This document shows, piece by piece, positions 52,361 to 61,934 of a DNA stretch of 64,000 bases (the first letter of the stretch is position 1; the number at the start of each line of letters is the position of its first letter). A program made the translations under genes and the position numbers. The notes under the pieces are model-generated. The model ran no database searches, was not told the DNA's origin, and saw only the letters and a program-made list of their open reading frames with translations. The stretch lies in contig OY282519.1 of assembly GCA_958296405.1 (NCBI GenBank), positions 248,001-312,000 of the forward strand, in the 5' to 3' direction. Source of the stretch: an uncultured Pseudomonadales bacterium (GTDB taxonomy: Bacteria; Pseudomonadota; Gammaproteobacteria; Pseudomonadales; Azotimanducaceae).

Positions 52361-53818
52361 TCAGCTGAGCGCCAACCGCCGCACCCGCGCCGGATTGCCC
52401 GACAACCGCCACACCCGCCAAACGAGCATCACCGCGGCAACGGCAAGCCCCGCCACCAAACCAATCCAGAAGCCGGTGACGCCGAGCGCAGCCACCCCGC
52501 CGATGCCGAACCCCAACGCGGCGCCCAGCGGCAGGCCGATGATCCAGTACGCGAATGCCGCGGTGAGCATTGGCGCGCGTGTGTCCTTATAGCCGCGCAG
52601 CGCACCCATCGCCGTGACTTGGGTGTCGTCCACGAACTGATACAGCGCCACCAGCATGAGCAGCCCCGCGGCCACGCCGATGACCTCGCGGTCGGTCGTG
52701 TAGAGCCCGACGATGTCCTCCCGCAGCGTGAACAGGGCCACGGCGGCCACGCACGCGAACACCAGCGACGTGCCCAATGCCACCAACACTGACCTGCGGG
52801 CGCCGGCATAGTCCCGGGCGCCGATGTTGTAGCCCACGCGAATGGTGGCCGCCATGCCGAGGGCGAGCGGAATCATGAACGTGACGCCGCCCACATTGCT
52901 GGCGATCTGATGCGAGGCGACGGCGTCCACGCCGAGGTGTCCGACGAGCAGCGTCACCACGGAGAACACCGCCATCTCGAAGAACAGCGCAAGGCCAATC
53001 GGCACGCCGAGCTTCAACAGCCGCCAGATGATCGCCGGATCTGGCCACGAGAAGCGGGCGAGCACATTCAGTTCCCGCACCCGCGAGTAGCGGGCGATGG
53101 CGATCATGGCGATGAGTTCGCCCCACATGACGATGGCGCCAGACACGCCGCAACCGACGCCCCCCATGGCCGGCACGCCAAAGCCGCCATACACGAAGAG
53201 GTAGTTGAGCGGCACCTTCAGCGCCAGCGCGCACAACGCCACCACCATGGCCGGGCGCGTCCAAGACAGCCCGTCGCACAGGTAGCGCAGCACGAAGTAG
53301 CCCAAGATGGGCACGAGGCCGACGCTCATCGCGCTGATGTATGCGCTGGCGATGGGAATCGCCTCGGGGGCCACGCCAATCAGGCGATACCCCGCAGCGG
53401 CGAACTGCATCGGCACAGCGAGCAGCAAACCGCCGATCAAGGCAATCCATAGCGCCTGGCGCACCACGGCCCCGGCTTGGCTCGCCTGGCCGCCGCCATG
53501 CATCTGCGACACCGTTGGCGTCACGGCCATGACGATGCCGGAGAGCAGCAGCATCCCTGGCCAGAAGAAGCTGGCGCCCAAGGCGATGCCGGCCAAGTCC
53601 ACCGGGCTCACCCGGCCCGCCATCACGGCATCCACCGCAGACATGCCCATGTGCGAGAGCTGCGTCAAGATGATCGGCGCCGCCAGCACGCCGAGCGCCT
53701 TGAGCTCCGCGGCAACGCGGCCGCGCCGGCCACCCAAGGCCGCCGCCTCGAGCCCGGCGCGCGGCTCAGCCGCGGCCGCCGCCGAGCCGTCGCCTTGCAC
53801 TGCCGCGCCTTGCGCCAT
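52361..53818 (-). CDS. MATE-family multidrug efflux transporter (copy 2)
   Basis: A 485-residue paralogue, aligned end to end with the neighbouring MATE protein with only scattered substitutions (for example APIILTQLSHMGMSAVDAVM is identical and LREDIVGLYTTDREVIGVAA differs mildly). Flanking DNA is duplicated too: the 75 bases upstream of both starts and 20 bases downstream of both stops match. Differences cluster in the variable N-terminus and in loops, so the copies may differ in substrate range. It is the upstream member of the tandem pair and is divergent from the rubrerythrin gene. Confidence 0.93.
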   Translation of the reverse strand: MAQGAAVQGDGSAAAAAEPRAGLEAAALGGRRGRVAAELKALGVLAAPIILTQLSHMGMSAVDAVMAGRVSPVDLAGIALGASFFWPGMLLLSGIVMAVTPTVSQMHGGGQASQAGAVVRQALWIALIGGLLLAVPMQFAAAGYRLIGVAPEAIPIASAYISAMSVGLVPILGYFVLRYLCDGLSWTRPAMVVALCALALKVPLNYLFVYGGFGVPAMGGVGCGVSGAIVMWGELIAMIAIARYSRVRELNVLARFSWPDPAIIWRLLKLGVPIGLALFFEMAVFSVVTLLVGHLGVDAVASHQIASNVGGVTFMIPLALGMAATIRVGYNIGARDYAGARRSVLVALGTSLVFACVAAVALFTLREDIVGLYTTDREVIGVAAGLLMLVALYQFVDDTQVTAMGALRGYKDTRAPMLTAAFAYWIIGLPLGAALGFGIGGVAALGVTGFWIGLVAGLAVAAVMLVWRVWRLSGNPARVRRLALS

Positions 53819-54020
53819 GCTCAAGTTCCAAATGAAGAAGGGAGAGGAGGCGCGATTCTAGTCTCCTGCCGCTGCCAACGGTGCTGCGTCCTTGCGACGC
53901 TGTCGGTGCGCGAAAGCGCCGCCGGCTGCCCCGGCACACTATGGTCTGAAGGTTGCAGGCGCCGCAGCGCCAGATGGAGTGAACCGCTTCAACAAAGTGG
54001 CCAACAGGCACCGAAAACCC

Positions 54021-54026
54021 TATACT
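54021..54026 (+). promoter_or_regulatory. TATACT -10-like element before rubrerythrin
   Basis: TATACT lies 39 bases ahead of the rubrerythrin ATG, with AAAGGAG 11 bases before the start codon. No strong -35 hexamer is visible. Confidence 0.4.
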
Positions 54027-54065
54027 GACGCAAGCTCGACAAGAGAGGGAAAGGAGCCCCAAGCG

Positions 54066-54482
54066 ATGCAACTCAACGACAGCAAAACCCTGCAAAACCT
54101 CAAGGATGCATTCTCTGGCGAATCCCAAGCGAATCGCCGTTACCTCTACTTCGCGCAAAAGGCGGACGTCGAAGGCGAAAACGATGTCGCCGCCGTGTTC
54201 CGCTCCACCGCGGAAGGGGAGACGGGCCACGCCCACGGCCACCTTGAGTACATGGAAGACGTTGGCGACCCGGCCACCGGGCTGCCCATCGGCACCACCA
54301 AGGACAACTTGGCCGCCGCCATCGCCGGCGAGACCCACGAGTACACAGACATGTACCCGGGCATGGCCGCCACAGCGCGCGACGAAGGCTTCGACGAGAT
54401 CGCCGATTGGTTCGAGACGCTGGCCAAGGCGGAACGCAGCCACGCCAATCGATTCCAGAAAGCGTTGGATTCCGTGGAGTAG
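54066..54482 (+). CDS. rubrerythrin (ferritin-like domain only)
   Basis: A 138-residue four-helix diiron protein. Ligands are visible as Glu19 ([11 protein letters not shown]), E52-x-x-H55 (EGETGH), Glu in AGETHEY and E123-x-x-H126 (KAERSH). The C-terminal rubredoxin domain of classical rubrerythrins is missing, so electrons must come from another protein, plausibly the Fe-S protein encoded 52 bases downstream. Likely a peroxide reductase. Confidence 0.93.
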   Translation: MQLNDSKTLQNLKDAFSGESQANRRYLYFAQKADVEGENDVAAVFRSTAEGETGHAHGHLEYMEDVGDPATGLPIGTTKDNLAAAIAGETHEYTDMYPGMAATARDEGFDEIADWFETLAKAERSHANRFQKALDSVE

Positions 54483-54534
54483 GCGGCCACGCCGCCCGCA
54501 AGCCGGGTGGCGGCCAGCTCAAAGGCGCGGGCCA

Positions 54535-55869
54535 ATGGCGACCAAGGAAGGCAGTCTCGAAGCCCCCCGGCGTGAACCTCTGGATTGGCGCAATCCAGAT
54601 TTCCACGATGCAGCCGCGGTAAACGCCGAACTCGCCAGGGTGTTCGACATCTGTCACGGTTGCCGCCGTTGCGTCAGCCTGTGTCAGTCGTTTCCGACGC
54701 TGTTCGACCTCATCGACGAATCCGACACCATGGAAGTGGACGGGGTGAGCGTCGAGGACTACGGCAAGGTGGTGGACCACTGCTACCTGTGCGACCTCTG
54801 CGCGGAGACGAAGTGCCCCTACCTGCCACCCCACGAGTGGGCGGTGGACTTTCCCCATCTCATGCTGCGGGCGAAAGCCGCGCGCTACCGCGACCCCGCC
54901 CAAAAGACGCGCTGGCGCGACCGCCTGATCACCAGCACCGGGCCGCTGTTCAAGGCCGCCGCCATGCCGGGCGCGGCGCAACTGGCCAACGCCGCGGCCG
55001 GCAACGCAGCGCTGCGCAAGCTCGGCGCCCGCGTCGCCGGCATCCACGCCGATGCGCCGACGCCCAAGTTCACAACGCGGACCTTCAGTTCGGAAACGGG
55101 CGATGCGGTGGGCGCGGACCTTGAAGCCCGCGCATCGGCGACGACCACCGGGCGCGTCGCCATCTACGCCACCTGCTACGGTGAGCACGAAGCCGAAGCG
55201 TCATCAGACTTGGTGGCCGTGCTCAACCACAACGACATTCCGGTGCGGGTGCTGAAGGGCGCCGCCTGTTGCGGGATGCCGAAGTTCGAGCTCGGCGACT
55301 TGGCAAGCGTCGCCAAGTTCATGGAAAAGAACCTGCCGCGGTTCTTGGACGCCATCCGCGACGGCTACGACCTGATGTCCATCATCCCCTCTTGCACCTT
55401 GATGTACCGCCAAGAGCTGCCGCTCATGTTCCCGGAGAACGCGGACGTGGCACGGGTGGCCGAGCGCTTCTTCGACCCCTTCGAGTACTTGTCGGCGCGC
55501 GCGCGGGAGGGGCTGACGGCCACGGATTTCCAAACACCCTTGGGCAAGGTGGCCTACCAAGCCGCCTGCCATCAGCGCGTGCAGGGGTTCGGCCAGCGCA
55601 CTCGGGAGTTCTTGGCCGCCATGCCGGGCGCCGAGGTGACGTTCATTGAGCGCTGCTCCGGCCACGACGGCACCTACGCGGTGAAGGCGGAGACCCACGG
55701 CCATGCCATGAAGATCGCCCGGCCGGTCGTCAACCGCGTGCGGCAAGCGGAAGTGGATGCCTACGGTTCGGATTGCCCGATGGCCGGTCATATGATCGCG
55801 CATGGCTTGGCCGACGGCTCGCAGCCGACGCACCCCATTTCGATGGTGCGCAAGGCCTACGGCATCTGA
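54535..55869 (+). CDS. GlpC/HdrB-like iron-sulfur oxidoreductase with CCG domains
   Basis: A 444-residue protein. Two [4Fe-4S] sites near the N-terminus are [12 protein letters not shown] and [14 protein letters not shown]. Cysteine-rich CCG domains follow ([24 protein letters not shown]; and a second set with [10 protein letters not shown] and [10 protein letters not shown]). This is the layout of GlpC and heterodisulfide-reductase HdrB-type subunits. It is in an operon with rubrerythrin and a DUF3501 gene, overlapping the latter by TGATG. It probably passes electrons to rubrerythrin; donor unknown. Confidence 0.92.
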   Translation: MATKEGSLEAPRREPLDWRNPDFHDAAAVNAELARVFDICHGCRRCVSLCQSFPTLFDLIDESDTMEVDGVSVEDYGKVVDHCYLCDLCAETKCPYLPPHEWAVDFPHLMLRAKAARYRDPAQKTRWRDRLITSTGPLFKAAAMPGAAQLANAAAGNAALRKLGARVAGIHADAPTPKFTTRTFSSETGDAVGADLEARASATTTGRVAIYATCYGEHEAEASSDLVAVLNHNDIPVRVLKGAACCGMPKFELGDLASVAKFMEKNLPRFLDAIRDGYDLMSIIPSCTLMYRQELPLMFPENADVARVAERFFDPFEYLSARAREGLTATDFQTPLGKVAYQAACHQRVQGFGQRTREFLAAMPGAEVTFIERCSGHDGTYAVKAETHGHAMKIARPVVNRVRQAEVDAYGSDCPMAGHMIAHGLADGSQPTHPISMVRKAYGI

Positions 55870-56450
55870 TGGAGAAACTGAGCCACAGCGCGCTCTTGAG
55901 CTTGGAGCGCTACGCCGTTGAGCGTTCCGCGTTCCGCGCCCGCGTGATGGCGCACAAGCGGCCGCGGCGGGTGGCCCTTGGCGCCCATGCGACGCTCCTC
56001 TTCGAGGATTTCCTCACCATGCAGTACCAAGTGCAGGAGATGCTGCGCACCGAACGCATCTTCGAGGCCAACGAGATACAAGCCGAGCTGGATGCCTACA
56101 ACCCGTTGATTCCAGATGGCCACAACTGGAAGGCGACGCTGCTGATCGAGTACCAAGACGTGGACGAACGCCACCAAGCGCTGGCGCGAATGGCCGGCAT
56201 CGAGCACCGCGTGTGGGTGCGCGTCGGGGGCTTCGAGCCCGTGTTCGCCTTGGCCAACGAGGACATGGAGCGCAGCAACGAGGAAAAAACTGCCGCCGTC
56301 CACTTCCTGCGATTCGAGCTGCCGCCGCCCGCCATCGCCGCGCTGCGCGCCGGCGCATCGCTCAAGATGGGCATCGACCATGCGGCGCTGCCCTACGAAG
56401 TGGCCGTGGGCGCGAACATCCGCGAAGCCTTGGCCAAGGACTTCGACTAG
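55869..56450 (+). CDS. DUF3501 protein
   Basis: A 193-residue soluble protein. LGAHATLLFEDFLTMQYQVQ and EMLRTERIFEANEIQAELDA are diagnostic of DUF3501, which recurs in operons with rubrerythrin and a CCG Fe-S protein. No catalytic motif is seen. Translation is coupled to the Fe-S gene. The conserved trio implies one oxidative-stress function; the specific job of DUF3501 is unknown. Confidence 0.9.
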   Translation: MEKLSHSALLSLERYAVERSAFRARVMAHKRPRRVALGAHATLLFEDFLTMQYQVQEMLRTERIFEANEIQAELDAYNPLIPDGHNWKATLLIEYQDVDERHQALARMAGIEHRVWVRVGGFEPVFALANEDMERSNEEKTAAVHFLRFELPPPAIAALRAGASLKMGIDHAALPYEVAVGANIREALAKDFD

Positions 56451-56472
56451 CGGCAAGCGTTCAGCTTCTGGC

Positions 56473-57612
56473 ATGCAAGAGCGCCTCATCGCAGACCTGC
56501 GCAGCTGGGACGCCATCGCCGGCCACCGCACCGGCACCGACGGCGACCATGCCACCGCCCGCTGGCTTGCCGACAGTTTGCGCGCCGTTGGGCTTGAGCC
56601 GGATTGCAAACCGTTCCCGTTCGCCCGGCGCGTGTTGCGCGAGTGCGCGGTGGTGGTAGGCGGAGACCGCGCCGACGGCGTGCCGCTGTTCGACGGACAC
56701 CTGACAGACGCAGATGGCCTCACCGCACCGCTCGCCCCTGCCACCGCAGCGGATGGCTGCATCGGCGTTGCCGCCTTCTCATCGCTAGGCGGCGGCGCGG
56801 CCAACGCCGAACTGGAACGCGCCCGCCGCGCCGGCCAAGCGTGCGCCATCGTGGCTCACGCAGCCACGGAAGATGCCGTCCCTGGGCTTGCGCTGATGAA
56901 CGCGCCGAGCTACGCAGCGCCGTTCGGGCCGCCAGTGCTGCAGGTGGCCACGCAGCACCGCGATTGGCTGATGGCCGCGGCCCAAGCCGGCGTCAGCGCC
57001 CGGTTCGTCGCCCATGCCGAGCTGCAGGAGACGACCGCCTGCAATGTCAGCGCCGCCGTCGCCGGACGCAAGCGTGGCGGCAAGCCGGTTGTCATCGTGA
57101 CGCCACGCAGCAGCTGGTGGACTTCCACCGCGGAGCGTGGCGGCGGCATCGCCGCGTGGCTGGCGTGCGCCCGTCACTTCGCGGCAACACCGCCGGCGCG
57201 GGACGTGGTGCTGGTCGCCACCACTGGCCACGAACTCGGGCACTTGGGGCTGAACCGCTTTCTCGCTGAACATCCGCCGGCCGCAGCCCACGCTTGGCTG
57301 CATCTCGGCGCCAACTTCGCCGCTCAGGACGGCACCCTGCGCCTACAGGCTTCCGAGGAATGGCTGCCCACGGCCCTCGCTGCCTTGGACGCCGAGGATG
57401 TGGGGGCGGACAGCGTGATGCCGGCCGCGGCGGAACCCGTCGGCGAAGCCGCGAACATCCACGCCGGCCGCGGGCGCTACGCTTCGTTTGTGGGCACCCA
57501 ACGTTGGTTCCACCACCCGGAAGACCGCTGGCCCCACGCCATCGACATCGAACGCGCCGAACGCACCTGCCGCGCAGCGTTGCGCATCGCGCAGGCAATG
57601 GCCAACGATTAG
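56473..57612 (+). CDS. M28-like peptidase with degenerate metal site
   Basis: A 379-residue protein with the M28 aminopeptidase outline: RTGTDGDHATARWLADSLRA at the start, an inserted PA-like segment, then VVIVTPRSSWWTSTAERGGG where active M28 enzymes have H.D and D/GGG ligands, then VLVATTGHELGHLGLNRFL. The His-x-Asp pair is replaced by Arg-Ser-Ser, so zinc binding is doubtful although HELGH remains. The final HHPEDRWPHAID is family-like. Activity is uncertain. Confidence 0.8.
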   Translation: MQERLIADLRSWDAIAGHRTGTDGDHATARWLADSLRAVGLEPDCKPFPFARRVLRECAVVVGGDRADGVPLFDGHLTDADGLTAPLAPATAADGCIGVAAFSSLGGGAANAELERARRAGQACAIVAHAATEDAVPGLALMNAPSYAAPFGPPVLQVATQHRDWLMAAAQAGVSARFVAHAELQETTACNVSAAVAGRKRGGKPVVIVTPRSSWWTSTAERGGGIAAWLACARHFAATPPARDVVLVATTGHELGHLGLNRFLAEHPPAAAHAWLHLGANFAAQDGTLRLQASEEWLPTALAALDAEDVGADSVMPAAAEPVGEAANIHAGRGRYASFVGTQRWFHHPEDRWPHAIDIERAERTCRAALRIAQAMAND

Positions 57613-57731
57613 GATTAGCTCGCCGCGTTCACTCAACTCGCTGACGCCCCACCGGACTGACAACCAGCGCAGGCACGCCCGATCTTGGGCCTAGGCGTTG
57701 AGCGGTGCGAGGCGCGGCGCGCCAAGGTGCC

Positions 57732-59057
57732 CTAGCGGGGGAAATCCCCATCCATGAGGCCGGCCTCCACCGCGTCGCAGAACTGATCGACATGGGATGG
57801 CGTCGTGGCGGTGGAGAGGCAGCCGCCCACTCCGCGCACCAGCATCCACATCCCGCGGTTGAGCAGGAAGTTGCCCATGAACTGGGCCATGCGGTGCGCT
57901 TGGCGCGTCCCCCACACGTCATCCAAGCGGCGCAGGGGATGTTCATGGAAGTGGATGGCGAACATGGAGCCACCGCCGGCCACTTGGCCGGCCACGCCGT
58001 GCTGCCGCAACAGGCCGCGCAAACGTTCGCGCAGGCTTTCCCCCAAGCTGTTCAGCGCAGCAAAACGCTCTGCGTCCATGTGCGTCATGGCGGCCAATCC
58101 CGCGGTCATCGTGACCGGATTGGCGTTGAAGGTGCCGCCGTGATGCATGGACGCCGGCCCGCGTTCGGTGTCCTCGAAGACGGACATCACCGCGGCGCTG
58201 CCAGCGATCGCTCCCACCGGGAAGCCACCGCCGATCACTTTGGCGATGGCGGTGAGATCTGGCTCGAGGCCGAGGTGGCCTTGGGCGCCACGAAAGCCGA
58301 GGCGCAGGCTCACCACCTCGTCCAAGCAGAACAAGATGCCATGCCCGCGCGTCACGCGCTGCAAGGCGCTCAGGTAGTCCTCCTCGAACATGGCCATGCC
58401 GAGGGCCAAGGGCAGCGGGTCGATCATCACCGCGGCGAGCGTGTCGGCATGGCGTTCGATGAGGGCCTCCGCGGTGGCCACGTCGTTGAACGGCAGCACC
58501 ACCACCTCATCCAACACCGATTGCGGCGTGCCCCCGCAGTAGGGTTTGGCGATGGGTTCGCGTTCACGCCGATCGTTGGGCCCGTTCGAAAGGCCCACCT
58601 CCGCGAAGTCATAAGAGCCGTGGTAGCACCCTTCCACCTTGGCGATCTTCGGTCGGCCAGTGTAAGCGCGCGCCACCTTGATGAGGTTCATCACTGCCTC
58701 TGAGCCGGAGTTCATGAACCGCACCCGCTCGAACGACGGCACTCGCGCCGAGAGCAGTTCCGCAAGCTCGATTTCCACCTCGGTGGCCATGGCGAAGCCA
58801 GTGCCGCGCGCAAGCTGTTTGCCCACCGCCTCCATCACCGGCGGGTAGGCGTTGCCGTGGATGAGCGATGTCATGTTGTTGTTGAAATCCAGATAGCGAT
58901 TGCCATCCACGTCTGTGACTTCGGCCCCAGCGGCATGGGCGACATAGAGCGGATAAGGAGACTTGTCCACGCTGGCGCGGCTGTTGCCGGCCGGCAGCAC
59001 ATGCCGCGCCCGGCCATTGAGCGCCGCGGAGCGGGAATCGAGGTCCGGATAGGTCAT
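57732..59057 (-). CDS. class III aminotransferase, glutamate-1-semialdehyde aminomutase-like
   Basis: A 441-residue PLP enzyme. NSGSEAVMNLIKVARAYTGR binds phosphate, LFCLDEVVSLRLG supplies the Asp to the pyridine nitrogen, and AIAKVIGGGFPVGAIAG carries the PLP lysine. PAGNSRASVDKSPYP at the start resembles the GSA-aminomutase group, but divergence and the isolated location argue against hemL itself; it is more likely an aminotransferase for a secondary substrate. Confidence 0.88.
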   Translation of the reverse strand: MTYPDLDSRSAALNGRARHVLPAGNSRASVDKSPYPLYVAHAAGAEVTDVDGNRYLDFNNNMTSLIHGNAYPPVMEAVGKQLARGTGFAMATEVEIELAELLSARVPSFERVRFMNSGSEAVMNLIKVARAYTGRPKIAKVEGCYHGSYDFAEVGLSNGPNDRREREPIAKPYCGGTPQSVLDEVVVLPFNDVATAEALIERHADTLAAVMIDPLPLALGMAMFEEDYLSALQRVTRGHGILFCLDEVVSLRLGFRGAQGHLGLEPDLTAIAKVIGGGFPVGAIAGSAAVMSVFEDTERGPASMHHGGTFNANPVTMTAGLAAMTHMDAERFAALNSLGESLRERLRGLLRQHGVAGQVAGGGSMFAIHFHEHPLRRLDDVWGTRQAHRMAQFMGNFLLNRGMWMLVRGVGGCLSTATTPSHVDQFCDAVEAGLMDGDFPR

Positions 59058-59202
59058 GCAAGTTCCTCATGGCGTGGCGGGCGGTGACATTCGGTGCCCG
59101 CGCCGGAGCCCAAGGCATCGGCGCCAACCTTCATGCAGCGCCAAGGGCCACCCCCCGAGGCCACGGCACGGAGCGCCGTGACGCCGAGGGTTGCAGTGGC
59201 GG

Positions 59203-61740
59203 CTAGATGCGGTAGCCGAACTGCAGGCCGTAGGTGCGTGGACGCCCGAAGCGGTAGCCCACCTGATTCAGCTCGTAGATGATTACCTCGTCCGTCACGT
59301 TGCGGACATAGGCAGACACCTGCCAGCCAGAGCGCCTCATCGTGAGGCGCAAATCCACCGTCTCGTACGCCGGGGCAGGACGCTCGTTGTTGGCCGTGTT
59401 CCAAGATTCAGCGATGGCGTAGGCGTCTGCCCGCGCCGTGGCGTCGTAGCCCATGAGTTGGAAGTCGTAAACGAGCGACGCGTTGAAGCTGTACTCCGGC
59501 GCGTTGGCGAGCCGGTTGCCCGGTTGGATGCCCACGCCCAGATAGCGGCCAGCGGCAGAGGCGTAGATGTCCGCTTCCCAGTTGTAGTCTCCACCGAAGT
59601 TGAAGCGCAGCGAATCCGTGATGGTGGTTTGCACTTCAAACTCCATCCCCTCGCTGCGCGCATCGCCGGAGTTGCGGTTGTATTGGAAGCCAAGCGGCTC
59701 GACCGACGGGAACTCGGGCAAATCCTCCCGCACGGCGATGATGGTATCGACCCAATCGATCCGATACAGGGCGCCCACGAAGCTCATCCGGCCGTCTGCC
59801 AAGGTCGCCTTCACGCCGAACTCATAGTTCTGCGCCTCGTCACCATCAATGGTTTGCAAGCCCCCCAAGCGATCAATCTCCGCTTGGGCGGAGGCCCTCC
59901 GCGCCGCGGATTCCTCATCGTCGGCCAGCACTGCCCGAAACCGCGAGATGGTGCCGGCGAGGGTGGTGTTGACGATGCCGGGCCGAAATCCTTGCGAGTA
60001 GGTGAAGTAGAGCATCCAGTCGTCCTGCGGCCGCCATGTCACAGTGACCTTGGGTGACGTGACTTTCGTGACGACCTCCAGCTCGTTCAACGGACCGCGC
60101 TTGGTGTCGACGCCCGGTTGGGCGACGATCAGCTCGTAGCTCACGTCCGCGTAGCGGGCGCCGACCAGCACCTCCCAAGCATCGCTGAGCTGGTACGTCA
60201 CCTCCCCGAACACCGCCTGTTCGCCGAACGACAAGTAGTTTGTGTTGCCGGGAACGATGCCATTGAGGAAGCCGACGATGGCGGCCTGCTGATCGAGCGG
60301 CACTTCCGGATAGAAGTTGTATTGCAGCCAGCAGTGGGTATCGAGAGTGTCGTACACCGGCGGCCCGCCATTGTGGCAGCCCCGGTGATGGCCAGTTTGC
60401 GTTTCGTCATCCTTGTAGTAGGCGCCCGCCGTCCACTTCCAGCGGCTGTCCGTGTTGGAGACGAAGCGGAACTCTTGCACGAAGCGTTCCGTGCCGCTGA
60501 AGAAGGCGCCATCGCCGCCTAGGCCCGTCATCTTGGTGCGGCCGTCCGCCTGCGCCCCAAAGGCGGCCGTGGCCGCACCGATGAGACCGAGGGCAAACCG
60601 TGGGCTGGTCTCTTCCGAGTAATCCCGCTCGCGATCAAACCACGAGGTGGAAGAGATGAAATCGGCAAAGGAGAACTCCCAATCGATCTCGAAGTTGTAC
60701 ATCGCCGCATCGTCGTAGCCACCGCTTTGGTGGTTCCAATGCGCCAAATCAGAAATGTACGGGTCGTCCTTGAACTGCTCGAACTCGCCTCGGGTGTAGT
60801 AGTCCGCCGCCCAATCCGCTTGACGCGGCGTGCAATCCGGACGCGCCGGCAACGGATAGACATGCACCTGCCCAGACGGATCCGATGGGGTGGACTCATT
60901 GAAGCAGTGGAACGCGAGGCCGGGGCCGCCATAGTCTCCATCCACGAGGTTCACCATCGCGGAGATTTCAAGGGCGTCGTTCACATACCAAGCGATCTTC
61001 ACGCGGCCGCCAATCTCTTCAAAGGTGTCCGTGTCTTTCTTGTTCCGGGGCGCGGCTTGGTCGATGACGCCCTTACGGTCGCGCTTGTAGGCGACGATGC
61101 GCGCCGCGAACCGGTCGCTCAACGGAATGTTGACCATGCCGTCCGTGCGGTACGAAATGCCGCTCGATTCGCCGATGGCCTCCATTTCCAAGCGGGCGTT
61201 CCAATCGAAGCCGCTCACATCCGGCTTCTTGGTGATGTAGCGCAGCGCACCGCCCATGGCACCCTCGCCGTAAAGGGTGCCCTGCGGCCCCTTCAGCACT
61301 TCCACCCGCTCCAAGTCGAACAGCGGCCCGATGGTTTGCGCGAGGCCGCCGACCCCGGAATCTGTGATGGGCATGTTGTCGAAGTAGACGCCAACGGTGG
61401 CGGCGCCCCCGCCGGCCGGCGGCGTGATGCCGCGCACGGTGAGCGTGTTGTAAGTCTGCGAGTTGGTGCGGTAAGCGAGGCCAGGGATGGACTGGTACAG
61501 GGTTTGGATGTCCTCAATGCCCTTGTTCACGATGTCTTGGTCGGTGACGGCCGAGATCGTGAGCGGCGTGTCCATCAGACGGGTGTCTCGATAGGTGGCG
61601 GAGACGATGATCTCCTCTACCTCGCCAGCATCGTTTTCTGCTTCTTCCTCGGCTTGGGCCGGCACGAAAATCGCAGCCAAAGAAGCCAATGCCAGCAGGC
61701 GCCAAGCCAATCCGCGCCGTTCAATATCACCGCTTCGCAT
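59203..61740 (-). CDS. TonB-dependent outer-membrane receptor
   Basis: An 845-residue receptor. The signal (LLALASLAAIFVPAQA) is followed by a TonB-box-like EVEEIIVSATYRDTRL. The plug has LTVRGITPPAGGGAATVGVY and VEVLKGPQGTLYGEGAMGGA, as in iron-chelate and complex-nutrient receptors common in marine and sphingomonad-type bacteria. Barrel segments include DAWEVLVGARYADVSYEL and LYFTYSQGFRPGIVN. The start at 61740 has GGGGGAAG before it. A perfect TTGACA lies upstream at 61804-61799. It ends QFGYRI, without a final Phe. Confidence 0.92.
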   Translation of the reverse strand: MRSGDIERRGLAWRLLALASLAAIFVPAQAEEEAENDAGEVEEIIVSATYRDTRLMDTPLTISAVTDQDIVNKGIEDIQTLYQSIPGLAYRTNSQTYNTLTVRGITPPAGGGAATVGVYFDNMPITDSGVGGLAQTIGPLFDLERVEVLKGPQGTLYGEGAMGGALRYITKKPDVSGFDWNARLEMEAIGESSGISYRTDGMVNIPLSDRFAARIVAYKRDRKGVIDQAAPRNKKDTDTFEEIGGRVKIAWYVNDALEISAMVNLVDGDYGGPGLAFHCFNESTPSDPSGQVHVYPLPARPDCTPRQADWAADYYTRGEFEQFKDDPYISDLAHWNHQSGGYDDAAMYNFEIDWEFSFADFISSTSWFDRERDYSEETSPRFALGLIGAATAAFGAQADGRTKMTGLGGDGAFFSGTERFVQEFRFVSNTDSRWKWTAGAYYKDDETQTGHHRGCHNGGPPVYDTLDTHCWLQYNFYPEVPLDQQAAIVGFLNGIVPGNTNYLSFGEQAVFGEVTYQLSDAWEVLVGARYADVSYELIVAQPGVDTKRGPLNELEVVTKVTSPKVTVTWRPQDDWMLYFTYSQGFRPGIVNTTLAGTISRFRAVLADDEESAARRASAQAEIDRLGGLQTIDGDEAQNYEFGVKATLADGRMSFVGALYRIDWVDTIIAVREDLPEFPSVEPLGFQYNRNSGDARSEGMEFEVQTTITDSLRFNFGGDYNWEADIYASAAGRYLGVGIQPGNRLANAPEYSFNASLVYDFQLMGYDATARADAYAIAESWNTANNERPAPAYETVDLRLTMRRSGWQVSAYVRNVTDEVIIYELNQVGYRFGRPRTYGLQFGYRI

Positions 61741-61934
61741 CGCTTCCCCCTTGATGTCTTGCAGTAAGCCGTTGCTTGTTCGCATAGGCCACAGGGGTTG
61801 TCAAGGGCCGGTGCGGGGTGAGCGGGAGCACTCGCACGGCCCCGTTCTTGGTTTGCCCGTCCCTTCAGCGAACCAGCCACTCCAGCAAGCGGCTGGACAG
61901 ATCCCGGCGAGCATCGAGGATCGCCATGATTCGC

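Larger units (their letters stand above)
50795..53898. repeat. tandem duplication of a ~1.55-kb MATE unit
   Basis: Two direct copies, 50795 to about 52345 and about 52345 to 53898, each carry upstream leader, gene and a short 3' flank. The join is marked by CCAACGGTGCTGCGTCCTTG near 52317-52337, which recurs near 53874-53895. Confidence 0.75.

Noticed and set aside
57732-59057. hemL (glutamate-1-semialdehyde aminomutase proper)
   Set aside because: PLP motifs fit the class, but the protein diverges from HemL over much of its length and lies in no porphyrin context.
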